From: an uncultured Roseibium sp.
GTDB lineage: Bacteria; Pseudomonadota; Alphaproteobacteria; Rhizobiales; Stappiaceae
Reading direction: 5' to 3'
NCBI RefSeq assembly: GCF_963675985.1
Contig: NZ_OY780958.1
Span: 3,038,001 to 3,102,000, forward strand
DNA length: 64,000 bases
The notes beneath the pieces were generated by a model that made no database searches, was not told where the DNA came from, and worked only from the letters and a program-made list of their open reading frames with translations. Positions 16,830 to 25,566 of this stretch are shown here, in pieces (positions within the stretch are counted from its first letter, which is position 1; each line of letters opens with the position of its first letter). The translations under genes and the position numbers were made by a program.

Positions 16830-17492
16830 TCAAACGCCCTGCTCGATCCCGAATGACAGCAGGAAGCGGTCCACAGCCCTTGAAATGGCCTCGGATGGAT
16901 CGTCCGGGCACGGCATGCGGTAGATGTGCTGACGGATGCCGATGTAGACGATGCCGCCGTGCAGGTTCCAGATGTCTTCCATCACCGGCACTTCATCCGA
17001 CCGCGCCGCGAGCTCGAGTTCGCCAAGCAACGGCCGCAGAATCACGTCGCCCAGGTGCTTGAGGTAGCGCCGATTAAGCTGTGCGCCGTAGAGACCGGAA
17101 AACATGAAGATCCGCATCCACTCATACTGGAAGATGAGGGTGCTGTACTCGGTATAGAAGTCGAGCAGCCGCTGCCTGAGCGACACCGAACGGTCGGTGA
17201 GACGGGTGGGCCAGTCGGGCGACAGGCGGTTGAGATAGACCTGCTCATAAACCGCCTCGATCAGGTCGTCCTTGGTCGCGAAATAGTTGAACAGAAGCGA
17301 TTGCGTCACGCCAAGCCGCTTGGCGAGATCACGTGTGTTTCCCTCCAGTCCGACCTCTGCGAAGAAAGCGACGGCGCCGTCGACGATCTGCTGGCGGCGC
17401 TCGCCGGGAGGCAATCTCCGGCGGCTCGACCGCTCGTCACACTCAGCGATTTTTGCCATTCCGTTCGCATCCTTCTTTCGGCGCTCCGTCAT
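16830..17492 (-). CDS. TetR/AcrR-family repressor, likely for the molybdenum hydroxylase operon
   Basis: 220 aa. N-terminal TetR HTH (about residues 28-75: RRQQIVDGAVAFFAEVGLEG then LAKRLGVTQSLLFNYFATKD), then an all-helical ligand domain. The gene is divergent from the xanthine-dehydrogenase-family operon starting at 17611, with inverted repeats in the gap, so local repression is the simplest model. Confidence 0.88.
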   Translation of the reverse strand: MTERRKKDANGMAKIAECDERSSRRRLPPGERRQQIVDGAVAFFAEVGLEGNTRDLAKRLGVTQSLLFNYFATKDDLIEAVYEQVYLNRLSPDWPTRLTDRSVSLRQRLLDFYTEYSTLIFQYEWMRIFMFSGLYGAQLNRRYLKHLGDVILRPLLGELELAARSDEVPVMEDIWNLHGGIVYIGIRQHIYRMPCPDDPSEAISRAVDRFLLSFGIEQGV

Positions 17493-17540
17493 ACGTCACG
17501 AAATATTCTACTTGCAATCTTTCGCTTTTTATAGATCATT

Positions 17541-17567
17541 TGCTCAATAAGACTGAGCATCTGCTCA
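17541..17567. promoter_or_regulatory. Candidate TetR operator: three alternating TGCTCA/TGAGCA half-sites
   Basis: TGCTCA (17541), TGAGCA (17554) and TGCTCA (17562) alternate in orientation in the divergent gap. The last two form a 6-bp-arm palindrome with a 2-bp spacer. The element is 43 bp upstream of the hydroxylase FAD-subunit start. Confidence 0.5.
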
Positions 17568-17610
17568 ATAAGCGGCGCGAGGAGGCGTCGCAACAAGGGA
17601 GGGAGACGCC

Positions 17611-18444
17611 ATGAAGGCATCGGCGGGCGGCTATGCGCGTGCATCCGACGTGCGGCAGGCCTTGGAAATGCTTGCCGCCAGCGATGGTAGCGGTCGTGTT
17701 CTTGCGGGCGGTCAGAGCCTGATCGCCGCGATGAACATGCGGCTTTCCACAGGCGACATTCTGGTCGATATCTCGCGCATCGAGGAACTGGCCGGTGTCC
17801 GGGAAACACCCGACAGCCTTTGGATCGGCGCGCTGACGCCACATGCGGAGATCGGGCGCAACGCCCTCATCCGCGAGCATGCCCCTCTCCTTTCCCAGGC
17901 CGTCACGTTTATCGCCCATGCGGCAATCCGCAATCGCGGAACGATCGGCGGCGCGCTCGCCCATGCGGATCCGGCCGCGGAGTTTCCGGCTTGCATCCTG
18001 GCGCTCGGCGCGACCCTTCATGTGGAAGGACTGGACGGCACCCGCGACATCCCGGCTGAGGACTTCTTCCAGGACATTTTCGAGACAGCCATCCAGGAAG
18101 GCGAAATCCTGACGGGCATCTCGATCCCGAAGGCCGGACCGGACGAACGTCAGACGATCACCGAAGTCGCCCGCCGCTCCGGCGATTACGCGCTTGCCGG
18201 CGTCTGCCTGGTGAAGCGCTCGGGAAAACACCGGCTGTCGCTGTTTTCCGTCGCCCCCAAACCGGTTCTGGCCGCTCAGGCCATGGCCGCGCTTGACCAG
18301 GGCGACGTCGATGGCGCCGTCCAGGCGCTGCAGGCGGACATCGATCCGTCGTCCGACACACAGGCAACAGCCACCTATCGCCGTCATCTTGCCGGCACCC
18401 TGCTGCGGCGTGCCGTGGCAACGATCCGGGGAGAAAGCGAATGA
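17611..18444 (+). CDS. Molybdenum hydroxylase, FAD-binding subunit (CoxM/CutM-like)
   Basis: Medium subunit of a xanthine-dehydrogenase-family enzyme, 277 aa. The FAD (PCMH/VAO) signatures are visible as GGQSLIAAMNMRL near residue 32 and NRGTIGGALAHADPAAEF near residue 110. It takes electrons from the 2Fe-2S subunit and passes them to an acceptor. First gene of an M-S-L operon, with 4-nt overlaps between genes. Confidence 0.92.
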   Translation: MKASAGGYARASDVRQALEMLAASDGSGRVLAGGQSLIAAMNMRLSTGDILVDISRIEELAGVRETPDSLWIGALTPHAEIGRNALIREHAPLLSQAVTFIAHAAIRNRGTIGGALAHADPAAEFPACILALGATLHVEGLDGTRDIPAEDFFQDIFETAIQEGEILTGISIPKAGPDERQTITEVARRSGDYALAGVCLVKRSGKHRLSLFSVAPKPVLAAQAMAALDQGDVDGAVQALQADIDPSSDTQATATYRRHLAGTLLRRAVATIRGESE

Positions 18445-18941
18445 CCGAACAATTTCGGGACAAGGTCGACATCGCGCTGACGGTAAACGGCGAGCCGGTC
18501 GAGGCGCGCGTCCCGGCAGGCCAGCACCTTGTGGACTTCCTGCGCACATCCCTCGGCCTGACCGGGGCCCATGCCAGCTGCGAACACGGTGTTTGCGGCG
18601 CCTGCACCGTGCAGGTCGACGGCAAGGCGGTGCGCGGCTGCCTGATGCTTGCAGCCCAAGCCGACGGTACCGAGGTCTGGACCGTGGAAGGCCTGTCGGA
18701 CACGGCCGAAATCAACGACCTGCAGGACGCCTTCGTTGCGCGCAATGCGCTCCAGTGCGGCTTCTGCACCCCCGGAATGCTCGTCGCGGCGAAAGAATTG
18801 CTCGCCGGCGGAGGTGTTCCCTCTCGCGCCGACATCCGGGAACACCTGTCTGGAAACTACTGTCGCTGCACGGGATACGAAGCCATCGTGGATGCGGTTG
18901 AGACCGTGGCCCGCACACGCGCCGAAAGGGGGGCGGCATGA
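18441..18941 (+). CDS. Molybdenum hydroxylase, 2Fe-2S subunit (CoxS/CutS-like)
   Basis: Small subunit, 166 aa, with two 2Fe-2S clusters. The plant-type cluster motif is CEHGVCGACTVQVDG followed by a fourth Cys; the second helical cluster motif is CGFCTPGM with CRCTGY. It links the molybdopterin and FAD subunits. Both ends overlap neighbours by 4 nt (ATGA), as expected for a stoichiometric heterotrimer. Confidence 0.94.
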   Translation: MTEQFRDKVDIALTVNGEPVEARVPAGQHLVDFLRTSLGLTGAHASCEHGVCGACTVQVDGKAVRGCLMLAAQADGTEVWTVEGLSDTAEINDLQDAFVARNALQCGFCTPGMLVAAKELLAGGGVPSRADIREHLSGNYCRCTGYEAIVDAVETVARTRAERGAA

Positions 18942-21319
18942 CTATTCAATTCGGAAATCCGGACCGTCCCAATTCCTACATAGGCAAGACGGTTCCCCGT
19001 CCGAACGCCAAACGGCTCGTTCAAGGGCGCGGCATCTATGTCGACGACATCGTGCTGCCTCGTCTTGTTCACGTCGCCTTCGTCCGCTCCCCATTCGCGC
19101 ATGCAAAGATCAACGGCATCGATGCCGGCGAAGCGCTGAACGTCAAAGGCGTTCTGAAGGTCTTTACAGGCGAAGACATTGCCAAGGTGTGCACGCCCTG
19201 GGTGGCCGTTCTCGCCCATCTGAAAGGCCTGAAGTCGCCTCCCGAATATCCGATCGCCGTGGACCGGGCCTGCTGGGTGGGAGAGCCCGTCGCGGCCGTG
19301 GTCGCGACCTCGCGCGCAGCCGCCGAAGACGGCGCGGCCCTGATCGATGTGGACTACGAGCCGCTGGCGGCCGTCACCGACATGATGACCGCGCTTGACC
19401 CCGACACGCCGGTGCTCCACGAGGACATGGGCGATAACCTCGCCTTCGAGCGCCTGCACGAGCAAGGCGATGTCGACGCGGCGCTGAAGTCCGCTCACAA
19501 GGTCATATCGGCACGTTTCGTCACCGGCCGGCACACGGGCGTAACGCTGGAACCGCGCTCCATCCTGGTCGACTGGAACCCGGCCGAAGAACAGATGACC
19601 GCCTATCATGCGACCCAGGCACCGCACATGATCCAGACGGTGCTGGCGGAGCATCTCGGCCTGCCGGAAGGCAATGTCCGGGTCATCTGCGAGGATGTTG
19701 GCGGATCCTATGGCATCAAGGTCCATGTCTATCCGGACGAAGTGGCAACAGCGGCCATTGCAAAGATCATGGGCCGGCCCGTCAAATTCGTGGCCGACCG
19801 GTTGGAGAGCTTCACCAGCGACATCCACGCCCGCGATCATGAAATCGAAGCGAAGATCGCGGTCCAGGAAGACGGCACGATCGTCGCCATGGACGTAGAC
19901 GACTGGACGGCGATCGGCGCCTATTCGGTCTATCCCCGCACCTCCGCCATCGAAGGCAACCAGGTGGTGAACCTCTGCGGCGGGCCTTACGACTTCAAGC
20001 ACTACCGCGCGAAGACGACGGTCGTATTCCAGAACAAGACGCCGACCTGCCAATACCGCGCGGTGGGTCACCCCATCGCGGTTGCGATCACGGAAGGGCT
20101 CGTCGACATGGCGGCTGCGGAGATCGGGATGGATCCGGTCGAAATCCGCCGGCGCAACATGTTCCGGGACGATGCCTATCCGGCGACCTCCCCCGCAAAC
20201 ATGCGGTTCGAGGGCCTGTCGCACCACGCTTCGCTGAACAAGCTCCTGGAGCTGATGGATTACGATGGTCTCAGGGCCGAGCAGGCGGAGCTGCGCAAGA
20301 GGGGCATCCATCGCGGTATCGGGATTGCCAGCTTCATCGAGCTGACCAACCCCTCCCCGTTCATGTACGGCATCGGCGGCGCGCGGATCTCCGCCCAGGA
20401 CGGATGCACGGTGCGGATGGATCCTGACGGTTCGGTCGTGGCCCTGTCCGGCGTGACGGAACAGGGCCAGGGAACCGAGGCGATGCTGAGCCAGGTGGTG
20501 GCCGAAGGGGTGGGCGTATCACCCTCCAGGGTCCGTGTGATCACCGGCGATACCCAGGTCACGCCTTACGGAGGCGGAACATGGGCCTCGCGCGGGGCCG
20601 GTATCGGCGGCGAGGCTGCCCTGCAGGCGGCCCGCGCGCTTCGCGACTCGATCCTCGAAGTGGCGGCGGCAATGCTCCAGGCCGAGCAATCGAAGCTCGA
20701 TATCCGGGAGGGCGCCGTCGTCGACAGTGCTACGGACGAGGCCCGGATGCCGCTGGAGGAACTGGGCCGGATCGTCTATTTCCGCGGGGATACGCTGCCG
20801 AAGGGGCTGCCGCGCGAACTGGTGCAAACCCGGCACTACATCACCTCCGACTATCCGTTTGCCTTCACCAACGGTATTCAGGCCTCCTACCTGGAGGTCG
20901 ATACCGATACCGGGATCGTCAAGCTTCTCAAGCATTGGTGCGTCGAGGATTGCGGACGGGTGATCAACCCGCAGCTCGTCGACGAACAGATCCGCGGCGG
21001 GATTGTTCAGGGCCTTGGCGGCGCCCTGTTCGAGGAAATCCACTATGACGCCGACGGCCAGCTCCTGAACGGATCCATGGCGGACTATCTGGTTCCCATG
21101 GCCGCCGAAATGCCCGACATGATTATCGGCCACGTGGAGACGCCGACGCAGGAAAGCATGCTCGGCGCCAAGGGCGCCGGGGAAGCGGGAACGGCCGGGT
21201 CTCCGGCTGCCGTCATGAATGCGATCAACGATGCCTTGCGGCCCATGGGCGCGCAGGTCACCGAAATGCCGTTCACGCCTGAACGGATCCTTCGGGCACT
21301 TGGGGCCCTGAAAGACTGA
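18938..21319 (+). CDS. Molybdenum hydroxylase, molybdopterin catalytic subunit (CoxL/XdhB-like; not CO dehydrogenase)
   Basis: Large subunit, 793 aa, hydroxylating an unidentified substrate with water-derived oxygen. The cofactor-binding DVGGSYG segment and the catalytic base in GAKGAGEAG (Glu749) are present. The active-site loop reads TCQYRAVGHP (about residues 370-379) instead of the AYRCSFR of form I CO dehydrogenase, so the Cu-binding Cys is absent and CO oxidation is not supported. The following TRAP importer suggests that the substrate or its precursor is a small organic acid taken up from outside. Confidence 0.92.
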   Translation: MTIQFGNPDRPNSYIGKTVPRPNAKRLVQGRGIYVDDIVLPRLVHVAFVRSPFAHAKINGIDAGEALNVKGVLKVFTGEDIAKVCTPWVAVLAHLKGLKSPPEYPIAVDRACWVGEPVAAVVATSRAAAEDGAALIDVDYEPLAAVTDMMTALDPDTPVLHEDMGDNLAFERLHEQGDVDAALKSAHKVISARFVTGRHTGVTLEPRSILVDWNPAEEQMTAYHATQAPHMIQTVLAEHLGLPEGNVRVICEDVGGSYGIKVHVYPDEVATAAIAKIMGRPVKFVADRLESFTSDIHARDHEIEAKIAVQEDGTIVAMDVDDWTAIGAYSVYPRTSAIEGNQVVNLCGGPYDFKHYRAKTTVVFQNKTPTCQYRAVGHPIAVAITEGLVDMAAAEIGMDPVEIRRRNMFRDDAYPATSPANMRFEGLSHHASLNKLLELMDYDGLRAEQAELRKRGIHRGIGIASFIELTNPSPFMYGIGGARISAQDGCTVRMDPDGSVVALSGVTEQGQGTEAMLSQVVAEGVGVSPSRVRVITGDTQVTPYGGGTWASRGAGIGGEAALQAARALRDSILEVAAAMLQAEQSKLDIREGAVVDSATDEARMPLEELGRIVYFRGDTLPKGLPRELVQTRHYITSDYPFAFTNGIQASYLEVDTDTGIVKLLKHWCVEDCGRVINPQLVDEQIRGGIVQGLGGALFEEIHYDADGQLLNGSMADYLVPMAAEMPDMIIGHVETPTQESMLGAKGAGEAGTAGSPAAVMNAINDALRPMGAQVTEMPFTPERILRALGALKD

Positions 21320-21366
21320 AGCAATTGGGGCTTGGGAGGAAAAGCCCCGTAACCTGGGAGGAAATC

Positions 21367-22422
21367 ATGAAGTTCATTACCTTGGCGACCGCGACGGCCA
21401 TCGTCGCCTGTTCCGCCGGCTTCGCCGCCGCGCAACAGACCATAACCGTGAATATCGGTTCATCGCACCCGGAACAGAACATCTGGGTCTATGCGATGAA
21501 GAACACGTTCGAACCGGAAGTGAACCGCATTCTGGAAGCCGCCGGCGAGTACAAGATCAACTGGGTCGAGTCCTACGGCGGCACGCTTTACAAGTTCACC
21601 GATACCCGTGAAGCCGTCATGGACGGCATCGTCGACGTCGGCATGGTCGGCACGGTCTGGGAAGGCGCCAACATGCCGCTCCAGAACGTGACCTATTTCA
21701 CGCCTTTCGCCACCGAAGACCACAAGATGATCATCGAGATTTTCGATGATCTGTCGGAAAACCTGCCCGAGCTTCGCGACAGCTGGGCCGAAAACGGCAT
21801 GGTTCACCTGTCGTCGCTGATCACCGACAGCTACGACATCTACGCGACCTTCCCGGTCAACTCGATGGGTGACCTCGCCAACCGGAAGCTGAACGCACCC
21901 GGAACGTCGGCGAACTGGCTGCGCGGCACAGGCGCTACGCCGGTCGATGGCGCGCTCACGACCTATTACACCAATATCCAGACGGGCGTGACCGAAGGCA
22001 CGCTGTCGTTTGCGTCCGGCATTCTGCCGACCCGCGTCTACGAAGTCGCGCCGGAACTCACCCGCGTGGGCATCGGCTCGATGTATTTCGGCGGCATCGC
22101 GGCCAACAAGGATTTCTTCGAGGGCCTGCCCGAGCCGGTCCAGAAGGCCTTCCGCGAAGCGGCCAAGGCAACCTCCCAGGCCCATGGCCAGTATGTCGAG
22201 GATCTTGCCAAGCGCGCTCTGACCGAAATGCAGGCCGCAGGCCTGACGATCCACGAACTGCCGGAAGCCGAAAAGACGGCCTGGGTCAACGGCCTGCCCA
22301 ATATCGTGGAGCCGTGGCTCGAGCAGACCGGCGATGCCGGGCGCGTGGTTCTGAAGGCTTATTTCGATGCGCTGCGCGCGCATGGCGCCGAGCCGTTGAG
22401 GGCCTGGGACGAAGGCCTCTAA
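21367..22422 (+). CDS. TRAP transporter substrate-binding protein (DctP family)
   Basis: Periplasmic receptor, 351 aa. The ATG at 21367 is preceded by GGGAGGAA; the product has a Sec signal peptide with likely cleavage after residue 22 (AGFAAA-QQ). The remainder fits DctP proteins, with the conserved GTLYK and DVGMVGT regions. It follows the hydroxylase operon by 47 bp and precedes the membrane subunits. Ligand unknown. Confidence 0.9.
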   Translation: MKFITLATATAIVACSAGFAAAQQTITVNIGSSHPEQNIWVYAMKNTFEPEVNRILEAAGEYKINWVESYGGTLYKFTDTREAVMDGIVDVGMVGTVWEGANMPLQNVTYFTPFATEDHKMIIEIFDDLSENLPELRDSWAENGMVHLSSLITDSYDIYATFPVNSMGDLANRKLNAPGTSANWLRGTGATPVDGALTTYYTNIQTGVTEGTLSFASGILPTRVYEVAPELTRVGIGSMYFGGIAANKDFFEGLPEPVQKAFREAAKATSQAHGQYVEDLAKRALTEMQAAGLTIHELPEAEKTAWVNGLPNIVEPWLEQTGDAGRVVLKAYFDALRAHGAEPLRAWDEGL

Positions 22423-22443
22423 GATCAGCCTGAGTTCACGTTG

Positions 22444-22475
22444 CACCCGCCCGGGGTCTGTCCGGGCGGGTGTTT
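22444..22475 (+). terminator. Strong hairpin between dctP and dctQ, probable attenuator
   Basis: Perfect 11-bp GC-rich stem (CACCCGCCCGG / CCGGGCGGGTG), 7-nt loop, then TTT. It lies 22 nt after the binding-protein stop and before the dctQ start. It would end most transcripts or protect the upstream mRNA, giving more binding protein than membrane subunits. Confidence 0.7.
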
Positions 22476-22485
22476 GCAGATTGAA

Positions 22486-23061
22486 ATGGATGCGACGATG
22501 ACCGACGACACCAATGCCGAAACCGACGACGCCTTCGTCCCGGCCTTCTCGGAGGCGCCTTTCGGCGCGGCCCTCGGCAGTCTGGCCGCCATCATGTCAT
22601 CCGTCGGCACGCTCGCCATCGGAGCGCTCATGGTGCTCATCGTCGTGGATGTGCTGGGGCGCAACTTCTTCAATGCGCCGATTACCGGGGTCGCGGAAAT
22701 CGCGGGCCGCGCCGTTGTCGCCATCGTCTTCCTGCAGGTGGCCGCCGCGATATTGCAGAAACGCCTGACCCGCGCCGATTTTCTGATCCGTCGTCTTCAG
22801 GGCGTTTCGCCAAAGGGCGTATGCCTGATCGAAGCGCTGTTTTGCATTGCCGGGATGATCGTGTTCGCGCTGATCGTCTGGGCCTCCTGGCCGAAACTGG
22901 CGAGCGCCTGGGCGACATCGGAATTCTTCGGCGTCCAGGGCGTTTTCACCATTCCGACCTGGCCCTTCAGGGGCATCACGGTTTTGGGGTCCGCAGTCGC
23001 GGTCCTCGCCGCGCTTTATCGCGCGCAAGATGAAATCCGCAAGTTCCGGAGCCTGCCATGA
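22486..23061 (+). CDS. TRAP transporter small membrane subunit (DctQ family)
   Basis: 191 aa with four hydrophobic helices (about residues 35-60, 75-95, 115-140 and 155-180 counted from the ATG at 22486). The frame opens earlier with a TTG at 22441, but that would place the hairpin inside the gene, so I prefer 22486; a second ATG at 22498 is possible. The last bases overlap the dctM start (ATGA). Confidence 0.87.
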   Translation: MDATMTDDTNAETDDAFVPAFSEAPFGAALGSLAAIMSSVGTLAIGALMVLIVVDVLGRNFFNAPITGVAEIAGRAVVAIVFLQVAAAILQKRLTRADFLIRRLQGVSPKGVCLIEALFCIAGMIVFALIVWASWPKLASAWATSEFFGVQGVFTIPTWPFRGITVLGSAVAVLAALYRAQDEIRKFRSLP

Positions 23062-24386
23062 CCACCCTGACCATCGGCCTCCTGCTTGTCGGTGCGCTGA
23101 TCCTGCTGGTCCTGCTTGGGATGCAGATCGCCTACGCGCTGTTCCTGGTGGCCTTCGCCGGCATCTGGATCATTCGGCACAATGTCGATCTCGCCTTTCG
23201 CATGCTGGAACTGACCGCCTACAGCGGGATCGCGGATTATCTTTTCGCGACGATTCCGCTGTTCGTGCTGATGGGGCTTCTCGTCAGCGTCTCGAACGTC
23301 GGGCGGGATACGTTCGAAGTGGCCGAGGAACTGCTTCGCCGCGTCGTCTGCGGACTTGGCGTGGCGACCGTTGCGGCCAACACGATCTTTGCCGCCGTGA
23401 CCGGCGTTTCCATCGCTTCGGCGGCGGTTTTCACCCGTGTCGCGGTTCCGGAAATGAAGCGCCACGGCTATCGCTCGGCGTTTTCCGCCGGCACCGTCGC
23501 GGGTTCGTCCGTGCTCGGCATGCTGATCCCGCCAAGCCTGCTGCTGATCATTTACGGCGTGCTTGCGGAAGTCTCCATCGGCGGCATGTTCCTCGCCGGC
23601 ATCGTGCCCGGCCTGCTGCTCGCCGGCGGCTTCGTGGCAATGCTGATCTCCGTGACCCTGCTCTTTCCGGGGTTCGTGATGACCGACCCGGACGCCGCGA
23701 AGCAACGCCGGCAGGACCGCGATGTCGAAACCATGCCGCTCGGGCGAATGATCGCGAAGCTGTTGCCGATCATCCTGCTCGTCATCCTGGTTCTCGGCGG
23801 ACTTTACTCCGGCTTCTTTACGCCGACGGAGGCCGGTGGCGTGGGCGCGTTCGGTGCCCTGCTGGTTGCCCTCTCCCGGCGCTCCCTCGACCGTCACAAT
23901 CTCTGGCAGGTGATGAAGCAGACGGGCGTCATCTCGGTTTCGATCCTGCTCCTCCTGATCGCGGCGAGCTATTATTCGCGCATGCTTTCGATCGCCGGGC
24001 TGCCTAATGCGATCGCAGGGCTGGTCAACCAGAGCGGTCTCGGCCCCATGGGATTCATGGTGCTCTGCTCCGGCCTCATCCTCCTCATGGGCATGATCCT
24101 GGACAGCACGTCGATCCTCCTGATCATGGTTCCGATTGCAGCGCCGATCGCGCAGGGCATGGGGATCGACCTAAGCCAATTCGGCATCGCAGTCGTGATC
24201 GCGGTGGAGATCGGCCTGCTCACGCCGCCGTTCGGGATCTCTGTGTTCACGGTCCACAACACGCTCAACGACCCGGACGTGTCCGTCGAACAAATCTTCG
24301 CCGGCACGCTGCCGTTCATCGCGGTAATGCTGTGCGTCCTGTTGCTCGTTATTCTGATCCCGGGAATCGCGACACTCTTTCTGTGA
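23058..24386 (+). CDS. TRAP transporter large membrane subunit (DctM family)
   Basis: 442 aa, about 12 membrane helices, with DctM signatures including GVSIASAAVFTRVAVPEMKR and the FTPTEAGGVGAFGAL segment. It forms the Na+-dependent import channel with the DctQ-like subunit and uses the DctP-like receptor. The operon seems to end here, facing the convergent exporter gene. Confidence 0.92.
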   Translation: MTTLTIGLLLVGALILLVLLGMQIAYALFLVAFAGIWIIRHNVDLAFRMLELTAYSGIADYLFATIPLFVLMGLLVSVSNVGRDTFEVAEELLRRVVCGLGVATVAANTIFAAVTGVSIASAAVFTRVAVPEMKRHGYRSAFSAGTVAGSSVLGMLIPPSLLLIIYGVLAEVSIGGMFLAGIVPGLLLAGGFVAMLISVTLLFPGFVMTDPDAAKQRRQDRDVETMPLGRMIAKLLPIILLVILVLGGLYSGFFTPTEAGGVGAFGALLVALSRRSLDRHNLWQVMKQTGVISVSILLLLIAASYYSRMLSIAGLPNAIAGLVNQSGLGPMGFMVLCSGLILLMGMILDSTSILLIMVPIAAPIAQGMGIDLSQFGIAVVIAVEIGLLTPPFGISVFTVHNTLNDPDVSVEQIFAGTLPFIAVMLCVLLLVILIPGIATLFL

Positions 24387-24459
24387 TCGCAGGAGCGGAA
24401 TTCGGAGCGGTGGCCGGTTCGAACGTGAAGACCGAACAGCGGATTGCCCGACCCGTGTT

Positions 24460-25272
24460 TCAGGACTGCAGCATCTGGCCGATGCTTCGGTAGATCATAT
24501 AGCTCGCAACCACGAAAATCAGGCCGGCAAACAGGGTGTTCAAGGTGCCTTTTCGCGCCGACAATCGTTTGGCGAGCATTCCGCCGATGAGACCGCCGAC
24601 AACACCGCCTCCGATAAAGACGGCCGCAAGCACCCAGTCGACATAGCCGGAGAGGGCATAGTTCAAGGCCGTTGTCAGGCCGAATGCGGTGACGGCGACG
24701 AGCGACGAGCCGATTGCGAAAATGATCGGCATGCCGGTCGATGCAAGCAGGCCGGGCACGATCAAAAAACCGCCGCCAATACCGAAAAAGCCTGAGAAAA
24801 TGCCGGTCAAGCCACCGAAACCCAGAACCTTGTGCGCGTTCTCGCGCGAGCATTGCGCCCCCGGATTTCCCTCCGCCCCGCGCTTGCGGAACATGAGGCC
24901 GCCGACCACGAACATGAGCAGGGCAAACAGCAGGAGAAGTTTCTGCCCGTCGACGATCTTGCCGACACTGGAGCCTATGAAGGCGCCGGCGATACCGGCG
25001 ACACTGTAGACGGCTGCACACCGCCATTTGACGTTGCCGAGCCGGGCGTGGCTCAGGAGATTGGCAAAGGCATTGGCCGCGACGGCGAACGCACTCGTTC
25101 CGATGGCCATATGGGCACTTGGAACGCCGACGAGATAAACCATCAGAGGCACGGCCAGAACCGACCCGCCACCGCCGAACATGCCGAGCGTAAAACCCAC
25201 CAGTCCGCCTGAGAGAATACCGAGACCGTATTGTATCGGTTCAAGATGCATCATCTGATCGCCGGCCTTCAT
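24460..25272 (-). CDS. TauE/SafE-family membrane transporter (putative sulfite/anion exporter)
   Basis: 270 aa with about 8 hydrophobic helices and the TauE/SafE repeat signature (GFTLGMFGGGGSVLAVPLM near the N-terminus, GFFGIGGGFLIVPGLL in the second half). Members export sulfite, sulfoacetate or other small anions. It is convergent with the TRAP operon and has its own promoter. Start uncertain: ATGs at 25272, 25254 and 25251 are all possible. Substrate cannot be deduced from context. Confidence 0.82.
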   Translation of the reverse strand: MKAGDQMMHLEPIQYGLGILSGGLVGFTLGMFGGGGSVLAVPLMVYLVGVPSAHMAIGTSAFAVAANAFANLLSHARLGNVKWRCAAVYSVAGIAGAFIGSSVGKIVDGQKLLLLFALLMFVVGGLMFRKRGAEGNPGAQCSRENAHKVLGFGGLTGIFSGFFGIGGGFLIVPGLLASTGMPIIFAIGSSLVAVTAFGLTTALNYALSGYVDWVLAAVFIGGGVVGGLIGGMLAKRLSARKGTLNTLFAGLIFVVASYMIYRSIGQMLQS

Positions 25273-25460
25273 CCGGCCGGTCCACTTGTTTTATCGACAG
25301 CAATCGCCCGAAGGCCTTTTTTGGTGGCCCTGTAACGCGGTCGCCGCTTTCCGGCGGGACCATAGTCGGAAGAATACTTTCATACAATGTGAAATATAAA
25401 TGTGATCGTTTTCAGGCCGCACCAACCGTCCGAGGGCACGCTTCCGCTCCCTCTCCCCGC

Positions 25461-25495
25461 AAAGAAAAAAGGCGCCGTCCCTTTCGGACGGCGCC
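25461..25495 (-). terminator. Rho-independent terminator of the ABC importer operon
   Basis: Perfect 10-bp stem GGCGCCGTCC / GGACGGCGCC with a 5-nt loop, followed on the minus strand by TTTTTTCTTT. It lies 72 bp after the permease stop. Confidence 0.88.
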
Positions 25496-25566
25496 TCATT
25501 TTCACGAGCTGGCCTGATTTGCCGGCAGGTCAGACCCGGTAGCGGCCAGACTTTTGCCGTCCGACC

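Noticed and set aside
17611..21319. Aerobic CO dehydrogenase (coxMSL)
   Set aside because: Gene order fits, but the large subunit lacks the AYRCSFR loop with the Cu-binding Cys, so CO oxidation is not supported.
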